From Lysobacteraceae bacterium (lineage in GTDB: Bacteria; Pseudomonadota; Gammaproteobacteria; Xanthomonadales; Rhodanobacteraceae): a DNA stretch of 64,000 bases. The stretch spans positions 62,001 through 126,000 of the forward strand of contig SEHB01000004.1 of assembly GCA_004143945.1 (NCBI GenBank), given 5' to 3'. Below are positions 52,529 through 63,400 of this stretch, in pieces. Each line of letters begins with the position of its first letter. The first letter of the stretch is position 1. The translations under genes were made by a program, and so were the position numbers. Under the pieces are notes generated by a model that was not told the DNA's origin, did not search any database, and saw only the letters and a list, made by a program, of their open reading frames with translations.

Positions 52529-55450
52529 ATGTCCAACGACTACAAAGACACGATCAACCTGCCGAAGACCGACTTCGCGATGAAGGCGGATCTTGCACGG
52601 CGCGAGCCTGCGATGCTGGCCGAATGGGAAGCAGCCCGGCGCTACGCGGCGATCCAGCGCCACACCGCGGGGCGCGAGCGCGCCTCGATCCTGCACGACG
52701 GCCCGCCCTACGCGAATGGCGCGATCCACATCGGGCATGCGGTCAACAAGGTGCTGAAGGACATCGTCGTGAAGTCGCGGCTGCTGGCCGGCCTGCGTTC
52801 GCCCTACGTGCCGGGCTGGGACTGCCACGGATTGCCGATCGAGATCGCGGTCGAGAAGGAAGTCGGCAAGGTCGGCCAGAAGGTCGATGCTGCGACGTTT
52901 CGCGCGAAGTGCCGAGAGTACGCGGCCAGGCAGATCGACCTGCAGCGCGCGGACTTCAAGCGGCTCGGCGTGCTCGGCGACTGGGACAACCCGTACCGCA
53001 CGATGGATTTCCGCTACGAGGCCGACATGATCCGCGCGCTCGCGCGGATCCATGCGAACGGGCACGTCACGCGCGGCTTCAAGCCCGTGCACTGGTGCTT
53101 CGACTGCGGTTCGGCGCTCGCAGAGGCCGAGATCGAATACGCGGACAAGGTCTCGCCTGCGATCGACGTCGCCTACGACGCGCTCGACCCGAAGGCGCTG
53201 GCCGCGAGGTTCGGCGCGTCGATCGGCGACGACGACCTCGTCGCGGTGCCGATCTGGACGACGACGCCGTGGACCCTGCCCGCGAGCCTCGCGGTCACGC
53301 TCGGACCGGAACTCGACTACGTACTCGTCGAAGGGCCGGCGCGCGGCGGTCGCCGCCTGCTGCTGGTGCTGGCCGAGCCACTCGCCGCGACCGCGCTCGC
53401 GCGCTACGGCATCGAGCGTGTCGACGTGCTCGGCCACGCGCGCGGCTCCGAACTCGTAGACGCCGCTTCGGTCGGCGGTGCCCGCCCTTCACCCGCGGGC
53501 GCATGCCGGTTGCGCCATCCGTTCTACGACCGCGAAGTTCCGCTGATCCTCGGAGACCACGTCTCGGCCGAGGACGGTACGGGTGCGGTGCATACCGCGC
53601 CCGGCCACGGCGTCGAGGACTTCGCGGTCGGCCAGCTCTATGGACTGGTGGAACGCCATTCCGCGACCGAACTCAATCCGGTCGGTGGCAACGGCGTCTA
53701 CCTGCCCGGCACGCCGCTGTTCGAAGGGCAGTTCATCTGGAAGGCGAACGACACGATCGTCGCGCTGCTGGCCGAGCGCGGCGCCTTGCTCGCATCGTCG
53801 AAGATCAGCCACAGCTATCCGCACTGCTGGCGCCACAAGAGCCCGGTCGCGTTCCGGACCACGCCGCAGTGGTTCATCGGCATGGAAATCCAGGGCCTGC
53901 GCGCAGCCGCGCTGAACTCCGTGCGGCGCGACGTCGACTGGTACCCGGCCTGGGGCGAGGAGCGCATCGCGGGCATGGTGTCCGGACGACCGGACTGGTG
54001 CATCTCGCGCCAGCGCACCTGGGGCGTGCCGATCGCGCTGTTCGTCGACCGGGTGACCCAGTTGCCGCATCCTCGCAGCGTCGAACTCATGGAGCAGGTC
54101 GCCGCGCGCGTCGAGCAGCTTGGCGTCGATGCGTGGTACGCGCTCGATCCCGCCGAACTCCTCGGCGAGGAAGCCGCGCGTTACGAGAAGGTCACCGACA
54201 TCCTCGACGTCTGGTTCGATTCCGGGGTCACGCATTTCTGCGTGCTCGACCAGCGCGCCGAACTCGCGCGGCGTCCCGGCGACGAGGTGATGTACCTCGA
54301 AGGGTCCGACCAGCACCGTGGCTGGTTCCAGTCCTCGCTGCTGACGTCGACCGCGATGCACGGGCGCGCGCCGTACGACGCGGTGCTCACGCACGGCTTC
54401 ACGGTCGACGCGCAGGGCCGCAAGATGTCGAAGTCGCTCGGCAACGTGGTGGCGCCGCAGAAGGTCGTCGACACGCTCGGCGCGGACGTGTTGCGCCTGT
54501 GGGTCGCATCGACCGACTACCGCAACGAGATCGCGGTGTCCGACGAGATCCTCAAGCGCGTCGCCGATTCGTATCGACGCATCCGCAATACTGCGCGCTT
54601 CCTGCTCGGCAACCTCGACGGATTCGACCCCGAGACGCAGTTGCTGCCGGTCGCCGAATGCCTGCTGCTCGACCAGTGGGCGCTGCAGCAGGCGCACGAC
54701 GTGCAGCAGGCGGTGGTCGCAGCGTATGCGCGCAACGACTTCCCCGAAGTGGTCGCGCGCGTGCAGAACTTCTGCACCAACGAGATGGGCGCGCTCTACC
54801 TCGACATCACGAAGGACCGCCTCTACACGATGCAGGCCGACAGCCGCGGCCGCCGCAGCGCGCAGAGCGCGATGTACCGCATCGTCGAGGCGCTGGTGCG
54901 CTGGATCGCGCCGGTACTGAGCTTCACCGCCGAGGAAATCTGGCCGCTGGTCCCGGGTCGGCGCGGCGAATCGGTGCTGTTCGAGACCTGGTACGACGGC
55001 CTCGCCGCGGCGCAGGGTGCGCCCGCGCAGCGCCAGTGGTGGGCCGACCTGCTCGCGATCCGCGGCGGCGCCGCGCGCCTGCTCGAGGGCATGCGCGCGT
55101 CCGGCGCGATCGGTGCGTCGCTGCAGGCCGAAGTGGTCGTGCATGCGGACGCGGCGACGCGTGCGCGCTACGCCGAAGTCGCCGACGAGCTGCGCTTCTT
55201 CTTCATCACGTCGGCGCTGCAGTTCGCCGACCTCGCGGTGCTGCCCGACCCGGAAGGTCGCACCGACGTGCAGGGCGTCGATCTCGACGGCGCGGCGATC
55301 TGGATCGCGGCCACGCCGAGCAATGCCGCGAAATGCATCCGCTGCTGGCACTACCGCCACGACGTCGGCAGCCATGCGCACCACCCCGACATCTGCGGGC
55401 GCTGCGTAGAGAATGTGGACGGAGCGGGCGAGGAACGCCGATGGTTCTGA
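52529..55450 (+). CDS. ileS: Isoleucyl-tRNA synthetase
   Basis: [29 protein letters not shown] (HIGH) and KMSKSLGN; C-terminal Zn motif [20 protein letters not shown]. Confidence 0.98.
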   Translation: MSNDYKDTINLPKTDFAMKADLARREPAMLAEWEAARRYAAIQRHTAGRERASILHDGPPYANGAIHIGHAVNKVLKDIVVKSRLLAGLRSPYVPGWDCHGLPIEIAVEKEVGKVGQKVDAATFRAKCREYAARQIDLQRADFKRLGVLGDWDNPYRTMDFRYEADMIRALARIHANGHVTRGFKPVHWCFDCGSALAEAEIEYADKVSPAIDVAYDALDPKALAARFGASIGDDDLVAVPIWTTTPWTLPASLAVTLGPELDYVLVEGPARGGRRLLLVLAEPLAATALARYGIERVDVLGHARGSELVDAASVGGARPSPAGACRLRHPFYDREVPLILGDHVSAEDGTGAVHTAPGHGVEDFAVGQLYGLVERHSATELNPVGGNGVYLPGTPLFEGQFIWKANDTIVALLAERGALLASSKISHSYPHCWRHKSPVAFRTTPQWFIGMEIQGLRAAALNSVRRDVDWYPAWGEERIAGMVSGRPDWCISRQRTWGVPIALFVDRVTQLPHPRSVELMEQVAARVEQLGVDAWYALDPAELLGEEAARYEKVTDILDVWFDSGVTHFCVLDQRAELARRPGDEVMYLEGSDQHRGWFQSSLLTSTAMHGRAPYDAVLTHGFTVDAQGRKMSKSLGNVVAPQKVVDTLGADVLRLWVASTDYRNEIAVSDEILKRVADSYRRIRNTARFLLGNLDGFDPETQLLPVAECLLLDQWALQQAHDVQQAVVAAYARNDFPEVVARVQNFCTNEMGALYLDITKDRLYTMQADSRGRRSAQSAMYRIVEALVRWIAPVLSFTAEEIWPLVPGRRGESVLFETWYDGLAAAQGAPAQRQWWADLLAIRGGAARLLEGMRASGAIGASLQAEVVVHADAATRARYAEVADELRFFFITSALQFADLAVLPDPEGRTDVQGVDLDGAAIWIAATPSNAAKCIRCWHYRHDVGSHAHHPDICGRCVENVDGAGEERRWF

Positions 55451-55941
55451 CACGCACGCGCCCCGGGGCGCTTCCCTGGCTGCTGCTGTCCGCGCTGGTC
55501 ATCGTGCTCGACCAGTGGGCCAAGCACCTCGCGCTGACGGCGCTGGATCCGTACGCGCCGCACGTGGTGATACCGGGACTGCTCAACTGGACGCTCGCGT
55601 TCAATCCGGGCGCCGCCTTCAGCTTCCTCGCCGACGCCGACGGCTGGCAGCGCTGGTTCTTCACGGTGCTCGCGATCGGCGTGAGCCTCGTGCTCGCGGT
55701 CTGGCTGTCGCGCACGCCGCGCGGCGACTGGCGCAATGCGGCGCCACTCGCACTCGTGATCGGTGGCGCGATCGGCAACCTCGTCGACCGATTGCGCCAC
55801 GGCCACGTGGTCGACTTCGTGCAGGTGTACTGGCGCGAGTGGGTGTTTCCCGCGTTCAACGTCGCCGATTCCGCGATCACGGTCGGCGCCGCGATGCTGA
55901 TCCTGTTCAGCCTCTGGCCCGCGCGCGAGAACAAGGCGTAG
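55441..55941 (+). CDS. lspA: Lipoprotein signal peptidase
   Basis: [10 protein letters not shown]...NPGAAFSFL...[19 protein letters not shown]...FNVADSAI. Confidence 0.97.
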   Translation: MVLTRTRPGALPWLLLSALVIVLDQWAKHLALTALDPYAPHVVIPGLLNWTLAFNPGAAFSFLADADGWQRWFFTVLAIGVSLVLAVWLSRTPRGDWRNAAPLALVIGGAIGNLVDRLRHGHVVDFVQVYWREWVFPAFNVADSAITVGAAMLILFSLWPARENKA

Positions 55942-56083
55942 GCTGGACGACCGCAGGCCGGCCGGCGCTTTTCGTACAGCAGCACGCAGGCCCGGGACCG
56001 CCGGCCGCGCTGCGCGCGTCGACCTTGCGCGTGTCCCGCGTCGTTCGCATGGCCGCCCCTGCGACGCTGCTAGAATGCACCCG

Positions 56084-57031
56084 ATGGATGTCCTGCTCGC
56101 CAATCCGCGTGGTTTCTGCGCCGGCGTCGACCGCGCGATCGAGATCGTCGAACGCGCGCTCGAGACGTTCGGCGCGCCGATCTACGTACGCCACGAAGTC
56201 GTGCACAACCGCTTCGTGGTGGACAAGTTGCGCGCGCAGGGAGCGGTGTTCGTCGACGAGTTGCACGAAGTGCCCGACGGCGCGACCGTGATCTTCAGTG
56301 CACACGGCGTCTCGCAAGCCGTGCGCGCGGAAGCCGCCGAGCGCGGACTGCGCGTGTTCGATGCGACGTGTCCGCTGGTGACCAAGGTGCACATGGAAGT
56401 CGCGCGGCACGGCAAGGCCGGACGCGACGTGGTGCTGATCGGCCACGCCGGGCACCCGGAAGTCGAGGGCACGATGGGGCAGTGGGGGAGGTCCAACGAG
56501 GGCACGATCCATCTCGTCGAGACGCCCGCATGCGTGGACCGGATCACGCCGCGCGACCCGGCCCACATCGCGTTCGCGACCCAGACCACGCTCTCGATCG
56601 ACGATACGCGGGCGGTGATCGAGGCGCTGCAGCGCCGCTTCCCCGCGATCCAGGGGCCGCGCCACGACGACATCTGCTATGCGACGCAGAACCGCCAGGA
56701 CGCGGTTCGCAAACTCGGCCAGCAATGCGACCTCGTGCTCGTGGTCGGCTCGCCCAACAGTTCGAACTCCAATCGCCTGCGCGAGCTCGCCGAGAAGCAG
56801 GGCGTGCCGGCGCATCTGATCGACGGGGCCGACGACATCCGGCCGGAATGGCTCGCAGGTCGCACCCGCATCGGCGTGACCGCGGGCGCGTCGGCGCCCG
56901 AGAGCCTCGTGCGTGACGTCGTCGCGGCGCTGCGCGACCGGGGATCGGGCAGCGTGCGCGAACTCGATGGCGAGCCCGAGAACGTGACCTTCGCGCTGCC
57001 GAAGGAGTTGCGCCTGCGCGTGGTGGCCTGA
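56084..57031 (+). CDS. ispH: 4-hydroxy-3-methylbut-2-enyl diphosphate reductase
   Basis: [27 protein letters not shown]...[12 protein letters not shown]...[13 protein letters not shown]. Confidence 0.98.
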   Translation: MDVLLANPRGFCAGVDRAIEIVERALETFGAPIYVRHEVVHNRFVVDKLRAQGAVFVDELHEVPDGATVIFSAHGVSQAVRAEAAERGLRVFDATCPLVTKVHMEVARHGKAGRDVVLIGHAGHPEVEGTMGQWGRSNEGTIHLVETPACVDRITPRDPAHIAFATQTTLSIDDTRAVIEALQRRFPAIQGPRHDDICYATQNRQDAVRKLGQQCDLVLVVGSPNSSNSNRLRELAEKQGVPAHLIDGADDIRPEWLAGRTRIGVTAGASAPESLVRDVVAALRDRGSGSVRELDGEPENVTFALPKELRLRVVA

Positions 57032-57180
57032 GCGCGGCCCACCGCCACCGCTCCTCGCCCGGCCGAGCCGCGTGTGCCGAGCCGCTCGTCCGGCAATTCC
57101 TACCATGTGCCCGTGGCCGCTTGTAGGCCCCGCCGGCCCCGCGTAGGTTACGGTCACCTAGGTGTTTTCCGGGGAAACCA

Positions 57181-57819
57181 ATGGCCCATCCGACTGCCCG
57201 GAGCGCGCGCGCAGGGCGACGCCCCAGTTCGGGTTTCACGCTGTTCGAGCTCGTCATCACGATCGCGATCGTCGCGATCCTCGTCGGCGTCGCTCTGCCG
57301 AACTACCGTGAATTCTCGATCGGGATGACGGTCAGCGACAACGCGAACGACCTCCAGGGTGCGTTGAACCTCGCGCGTTCCGAAGCGATCAAGCGCGGCC
57401 GACCGGTGGCGCTGATCGCGAATGGCGGCGACTGGAGCAACGGCTGGCAGGTCGTCGCCGGTGAACTGCAGGCCGACGGCACGATCGCCGATCCGGTGTC
57501 GCCCGGGACGACCCAGGCCGAATGCGAAGCCTACGTCGATCTCGACGGCGAAACCCCGCTGTGCCCCCGACTGGTCGGGCCGATTCCCGACACCTACACG
57601 ATCGTGGGCCGCGCCACCGGCGGCACCGCGCCGGACGACGAAGTCCTGTTCAATCCGACCGGAACGCTCGGCCGCGGCGCGACCATGTTCGATTTCAACG
57701 TCTGTCGCCCGGTGGAACGCGCGGAGGCGACCAAGTCGCGCCGCATCCACGTCGAGCCGTCGGGAACGGTCAGCAGCCGCCGCGACGTGACCGGATCGCC
57801 CGCCGGAACCTGCGCCTGA
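57181..57819 (+). CDS. fimT: GspH/FimT family pseudopilin
   Basis: SSG/FTLFELVITIAIVAILVGVALPNYREF prepilin motif. Confidence 0.92.
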   Translation: MAHPTARSARAGRRPSSGFTLFELVITIAIVAILVGVALPNYREFSIGMTVSDNANDLQGALNLARSEAIKRGRPVALIANGGDWSNGWQVVAGELQADGTIADPVSPGTTQAECEAYVDLDGETPLCPRLVGPIPDTYTIVGRATGGTAPDDEVLFNPTGTLGRGATMFDFNVCRPVERAEATKSRRIHVEPSGTVSSRRDVTGSPAGTCA

Positions 57820-58355
57820 TGGAGACCTGCATGCGCCCGCCGTTCAGCCGCCGACCGCGCGGCTTCACCCTGCTCGAAGTCCTGATCGCACTGCTGATCT
57901 TCAGCCTCGGCCTGCTCGGCCTCGCGGGACTGATGGTCGTGTCGGTGAAAACCAACCAGAGCGCCTACCTGCGCACGCAGGCTTCCTTCCTCGCGCAATC
58001 GATGGCCGACCGCATGCGCGCGAACATCGCGGTGATCGACGAGTACGAAGGCGACTACGACATGGACACGGCGGGCAATGCCACGTGCGAGACCACGGCC
58101 TGCGACCCGACCGCCCTTGCAGCCAATGACCGTGCGGTGTGGAGCACGCAGCTGGTCACCCAGATGCCGCGGAACGCGACCGCGTCGATCCAGTGCGATG
58201 GGGCGTCGCTGGGTGCGCCGCAGACTGCGGGCGCGGCGACCTACGACGGGTTGTGCATGTTCATCATCGAATGGAACGAGACGCGACTCGAGTCGTCGAA
58301 TGATCCCGCGGAGCTCGTCGAAGAGCAGCGATTCGCATGGGCATTCCAGCCATGA
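57819..58355 (+). CDS. pilV: Type IV pilus minor pilin PilV
   Basis: RPRG/FTLLEVLIALLIFSLGLLGLAGLMVVSVKTNQSAYLRTQA. Confidence 0.93.
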   Translation: METCMRPPFSRRPRGFTLLEVLIALLIFSLGLLGLAGLMVVSVKTNQSAYLRTQASFLAQSMADRMRANIAVIDEYEGDYDMDTAGNATCETTACDPTALAANDRAVWSTQLVTQMPRNATASIQCDGASLGAPQTAGAATYDGLCMFIIEWNETRLESSNDPAELVEEQRFAWAFQP

Positions 58356-59707
58356 GGGCGAACCAGATGAGCGTTGGGCGAATCCTTCCAGCGACCCCGT
58401 CGATGCCGGCGCGCGGTTACTCCCTGCTCGAGATCATGGTCGCGCTCGCGCTGGGCCTGCTGCTGAGCGTCGGGATCCTGAGCCTGTTCGGCACCACGAG
58501 TGCGACCAACAAGCTGCAGAACGGGCTTGCGCGATTGCAGGAAAGCGGGCGTTTTGCGGTCACGCGGATGGAAAGTGACCTGCGCATGGCGGGCGGTCAA
58601 TACTGCAGCAATTTCGGCGGGAACATGACACCGGGCGGTTCGATTCCCTTGATCGGGCTGCGCGCTCCGGCCGTGTTCGCCGAGAGCCTCGGTTTCCCCG
58701 ACGACATCAGCAGCATCGACCAGACGTCGGGACTGGCCAGTCCGGCCTTGGCCACGACCAGTTATGTGCTCAGCCCGCGTTACTTCCTGCAGGGATACTC
58801 CTGCGATACCGCAGGCGACTGCGGCAGCGGCTTGCCGTCGTTCCTGCCTGCGCAGGGACTGACGGCCGGCGCGCGGCTGCCGGCCAGCGACGTGCTGATC
58901 GTGCGCTACCAGCGCGGAAGCGGTTGGGCGGTGCCCGGCAACAATACCTGCGCGAGCGGCGGTACGCTTTCGTTTGCGCCGCAAGCCGGTGACGATCCCT
59001 ACGACCCGGCCGATCCGCAAAGAAGCTTCCTTCCCGGCGAGAACGCGCTCGTTTCGGACTGCCAGAACACCAGCATCGTGCCGGTCGCGGCGGCCGCGGG
59101 CAACACGCTCACGATCGGCAACGCGCTCACGGGCTCGATGCAACCCGTCTGCACCAATTCGGGCGCGCGCGACATGCGGGTGTTCAATTTCTCCAAGGAT
59201 TTCGTGACGGTCACCTATTCGGTGGAACTGCGCGAAGACGAAAACCCCGATGCGCGACCCAACAGCGGAGAGCCGAGACGCCTGGTGCCGGCCTTGATCC
59301 GGCGCGAGAACGGTGCCGCGCCGCAGGAGCTCGTGCGCGGCGTGGATCAGCTGAAATTCCGCTACGCCCTGCTGGATTCGTCGGGGAATACCCGCTACCT
59401 GACCGCTGACGAGGTGGACGCGGGCACCGTTCCGTGCCCGTTGATGCCGGAAGGAGCGACCGCGGCCGCCGGTAGCGCGACCGAGCCCGGCTGCCTCTGG
59501 CGCGCCGTGCGCGCGATCGAGGCGCATCTGCTGGTCAATACCGGTGACGAGGTCATGACCCTGGACGACGCGAGCCTCGAATACCAGTTCATGGGCGAAG
59601 TCCATACGCCGACGCAAACGACTCCGCTCGATTCGGGCCTGCTCGCCGGCAAGACGCTGCGGCGCGAGTTCATCGCGTTCGGATCGACGCGCAACTTCAA
59701 CTTCTGA
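58352..59707 (+). CDS. pilW: Type IV pilus minor pilin PilW
   Basis: MPARG/YSLLEIMVALALGLLLSVGILSLFGTTSATNKLQNGLARLQESGRFAVTRMESDLRMAG. Confidence 0.93.
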   Translation: MRANQMSVGRILPATPSMPARGYSLLEIMVALALGLLLSVGILSLFGTTSATNKLQNGLARLQESGRFAVTRMESDLRMAGGQYCSNFGGNMTPGGSIPLIGLRAPAVFAESLGFPDDISSIDQTSGLASPALATTSYVLSPRYFLQGYSCDTAGDCGSGLPSFLPAQGLTAGARLPASDVLIVRYQRGSGWAVPGNNTCASGGTLSFAPQAGDDPYDPADPQRSFLPGENALVSDCQNTSIVPVAAAAGNTLTIGNALTGSMQPVCTNSGARDMRVFNFSKDFVTVTYSVELREDENPDARPNSGEPRRLVPALIRRENGAAPQELVRGVDQLKFRYALLDSSGNTRYLTADEVDAGTVPCPLMPEGATAAAGSATEPGCLWRAVRAIEAHLLVNTGDEVMTLDDASLEYQFMGEVHTPTQTTPLDSGLLAGKTLRREFIAFGSTRNFNF

Positions 59708-59716
59708 GTAGACGAC

Positions 59717-60400
59717 ATGAACCGACACCTGTTCGCCCTCGCCCGGGCCCGGCACCAGAATGGCGCGGTGCTGTTCGTCGCGCTCGTGTTCCTGATCCTC
59801 GTGACCCTGCTTGCGCTGACCGCGACCAGCACGTCGATCCTGCAGGAAAAGATGACCGGCGGCATGCGCAATCGCCAGCTGGGGCTGATGGGCGCGGAAA
59901 GCGCACTGCGTGGTGGCGAGGCTTACTTCAGCACCGCGACGTTCAACGGCATCAATCCGCTGCCGGCTTGCGGCGCGGCCTCGCAGATGACGTTGTGCGC
60001 GGCCAATGCGACTTCGAGCTGCAACTGCGCACAGCGGCCCGTGAACGGAAGGCTCGTCGCCCCGATCCAGGAGTTCCGCACCAAGCGCGGCTGGGCGGCC
60101 ACGCCGATCGGCGCGCCGCAGTACGGGCGCAGCCTGACCGGTTTCTCGGGTGACGAAGAGACCGCGTCGCTCGCGAGCGAGCCCGTCTACGTGATCGAGG
60201 ATCTCGGCGCCGACGTGCCCCCCGGGGCAGGGCAGCAGAAGGGCATCATCGATCCCGAACAGCAGAACAGCGCATGGTTCTATCGCGTGACCTCGCGCAG
60301 CCAGGGCGGCAGCGGCGCGGTCGTGCGCGTGGCCGAGAGCGTGTACTCGCCCGGCCTCAACCTCGCCAATGCAGGCGCCAACACCGGAGGCACGCCATGA
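59717..60400 (+). CDS. pilX: Type IV pilus assembly protein PilX
   Basis: RHQNGAVLFVALVFLILVTLLALTATSTSILQEKMTGGMRNRQLGLMGAESALRGGEAY. Confidence 0.93.
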   Translation: MNRHLFALARARHQNGAVLFVALVFLILVTLLALTATSTSILQEKMTGGMRNRQLGLMGAESALRGGEAYFSTATFNGINPLPACGAASQMTLCAANATSSCNCAQRPVNGRLVAPIQEFRTKRGWAATPIGAPQYGRSLTGFSGDEETASLASEPVYVIEDLGADVPPGAGQQKGIIDPEQQNSAWFYRVTSRSQGGSGAVVRVAESVYSPGLNLANAGANTGGTP

Positions 60401-63400
60401 GCCGCAGCACGGGAATGCAAGCGTACAAGGCCGGTGGATGGCGCCGGTTCGCGACACATGCCGCGATCGGCTGCGCGATGTCGCTCGCCGGCGGTGGCCA
60501 GGCGATCGCAACGCCCGCGAACGGCACGGTCGACCTCCTGACCACGCCGCCCGAATTGACCACGGGCGTAGCGCCGAACGTCGTGTTGACGTTCGACGAT
60601 TCGGGCTCGATGGGCCGCAACTACATGCCCGACTCGCGCCCGTACAGCGGTGCCGGCTGGGGTGCGACCGACCAGCAGAACACCACCGGCGACGCGAGCT
60701 ATCCCTCGGGCGGCCGACCGTTCCTCTGCGCCGGCATCATCGATCCGCGCGTGACCGATCCGGCGGATCCGCGTTCGTGGGCGATGAACGGCGTCTACTA
60801 CAACCCGAATGCGACCTACGACCCGCCGTTGCAGGTCGATGGCGTGACCGAGTTCCCTGACGCACCCTTCGCGGCCGCATGGGACAACGGCATCATCCGC
60901 AACCGCCCGGACGCCCCGGCCGCGAGCACGACGCGCAATCTCGGCACCGGTACGCGCTTCTGCGGCCAGACCGGAGCCGGTTACTACCGTTACCGGAGCA
61001 CTGCGCCCCTGCTGACCCTGGACGCGCAGGGCGACATCGCGAACACCGCGGCCCTGTGGAACACCAACAACTGGGAATGGGTCGCGCTGCCCGTCGCCGA
61101 GCGCCAGAACTTCGCCAACTGGTACTCGTACTACCACACGCGCTACATGGCCGCTGTGACCTCGGTGTCGCGCGCCTATGCGAAATTCGATCGCAACCTG
61201 CGCGCGGCCTGGCAGAACATCAATAATCGCCAGCTGACGACCACCACGCCGATCTATGCATTCGAGGACAACGCGGCGGTCTACAACACGCGCACCGAGT
61301 TCTATCGATGGCTGTTCTCGACGCCGGTCGGCGGCAATACGCCGAACCAGGCGGCCGCGGACCGCGTCGGTCGCATGTTCCAGCGCGCAGGCGGCGCGGT
61401 CGACCGCAACCCGTACTGGGACCGCACGCTCAATCGCGAGTTGAGTTGCCGCAAGAACTTCCACATCCAGATGACCGACGGCCTCTGGAACAACGGAGTC
61501 GTGACCACCGCGACCAATGACACGACCCCCGCGACGCGCACGCTGCCGGACGGTCGGACCTACTCGACGGCCGACGAGGAGAGCGCCGTCATGTGGAACC
61601 AGGTCAGTCCCGCGCAGCGCAGCATGGCGGACATCGCGTTCCATTACTGGGCGACCGACCTGCGGCCCGATTTCCAGGCAGACGGGCTGACGCGCCTCAA
61701 GGTGCGGCCTTACATCACCGATCGCTCGACCGACCTGTTCGGCGTGCCGGTCGGCACCGACGACCCTGCCGACCCGGACGACAATCCGGTGCTCGACAAC
61801 AAGGAGATCTACTGGAATCCGGCGAACGACCCGGCGACCTGGCCACATCTCGTGCAGTTCATGATCGGGTTCGGCGTGTCCGGCTCGATCCCGAAGACCG
61901 ACGCGAACCTGCGCCGCCTGCGGCTGGGCGACATCGCCTGGCCATCGTTCTCGGGCGCGGCGCCCTACAACGACACGATCGAGAAGATCGACGACATGTG
62001 GCATGCCGCGCTGAACAGCCGCGGCAAGTTCTTCGCCGCGAGTAATCCGGGCGACCTGATCCGCGCGCTGCAGGAAATCATCGCGAGCGTGATCGCGCAG
62101 AGCACGAGTTCGACGCCCGCTTCGCTGTCGCTGCCGCTGCTCACGTTCGGCAACAGTGGTTATGCAGCCGGTTACGACAGCAGCGACTGGGCGGGCAAGC
62201 TGATCCGCGAGGAAGTCGATCCCGCGACGGGCCAGGCAGGGCTTGATGCAAGCTGGGATGCAGGGTGCATGTTGACCGGTGGCACCTTCGACGAAGCGAC
62301 GCGCGTCTGCTCCGCGCCGCCGGGCGCGCCGTGGGCGTCGGGACACGCCCCGGACGCGCGTGACCCGGCCACGCGCCTGATCGTCACCTCCAAGCTCGAC
62401 GCCGGCACGCCGGTCGGCATGCCGTTCCGCTGGTCCGAGATCAACGCCGTGGACGACCTCAGGGACGGGCTCAATCAGAATCCGCTGGCGACCGACCGCT
62501 GCGATGCAGACAGCGTCATCCCGGCGGAAGTGGCCGCGTGCGATGCGTTCGGCGAGCGGCGGATGAACTACGTGCGCGGCGTGCGCACGAACGAGTCGAC
62601 CGCGTCACCGCGCTTCCGCACCCGCAGTTCCGTGCTCGGGGCGGTCATCAACGCGCGTCCGCTGTACACCTCGTCGCCGCGTGGCGGCTACTACGACACG
62701 TTCCCCTGCGACGCGACGAATGTCGACGACCGCAGCGCCTGCTCTCCCGAGACCAAGGCATTCCTCGAGGACGACGTCAACGGCTACGCCGCGTACCAGT
62801 TCGAGCATCGCGAGCGCACGCCCTACGTCTACGTGGGCTCGAACGACGGCATGCTGCATGCGTTCGACGCCAGCTCGGGCGAGGAGGCCTGGGCCTACGT
62901 GCCGTCGACGTTGATCAAGAATCGCCGCCTTGCGCGCTCGACCAGCGACACGGCCGGGCTCGTGACCGGCGTGGATTCGGCGCCGCGCGAGGCGGACGTA
63001 TTCATCAACGGCCAGTGGCGCACGATCCTGGTCGGCTCGCTGCGCCTCGGTGGGCGCGGGCTCTATGCGATGGACATCACCCATCCACCCGCGGCAAGCG
63101 CGACCGAAAGCGACATCGCGCAACGCGTGATGTGGGAGTTCGACAGCGGCAATACGCTGAGCACGGCTGCCGATGCGCCGTGCGCGCAGAATTCGCGCAC
63201 CTGTGCGTCGCTCGGGTACACCTACGATTCCATCAACGTCGCGCGCATCCACTACGAGAATCGCTGGGTGGCGCTCGTCTCGAGCGGGTATTTCCCGGAG
63301 CAGGAACAGGATGCGGCGAAGGCGTCCGATGCGCACGAACCTGCGGCACGGCGGACGTCCCTGCTCGTCATCGACGTCGAGACCGGGCGGCTGATCCGCG

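Noticed and set aside
49556-53437. 1293-aa minus-strand ORF opposite murJ-ribF-ileS
   Set aside because: Antisense shadow ORF of genuine genes in high-GC DNA; composition (H/R/E/Q-rich) is typical of a reverse frame.
59717-59800. PilX N-terminus lacking the usual Glu at +5
   Set aside because: PilX/GspK-type minor pilins often deviate at this position, so not treated as unusual.
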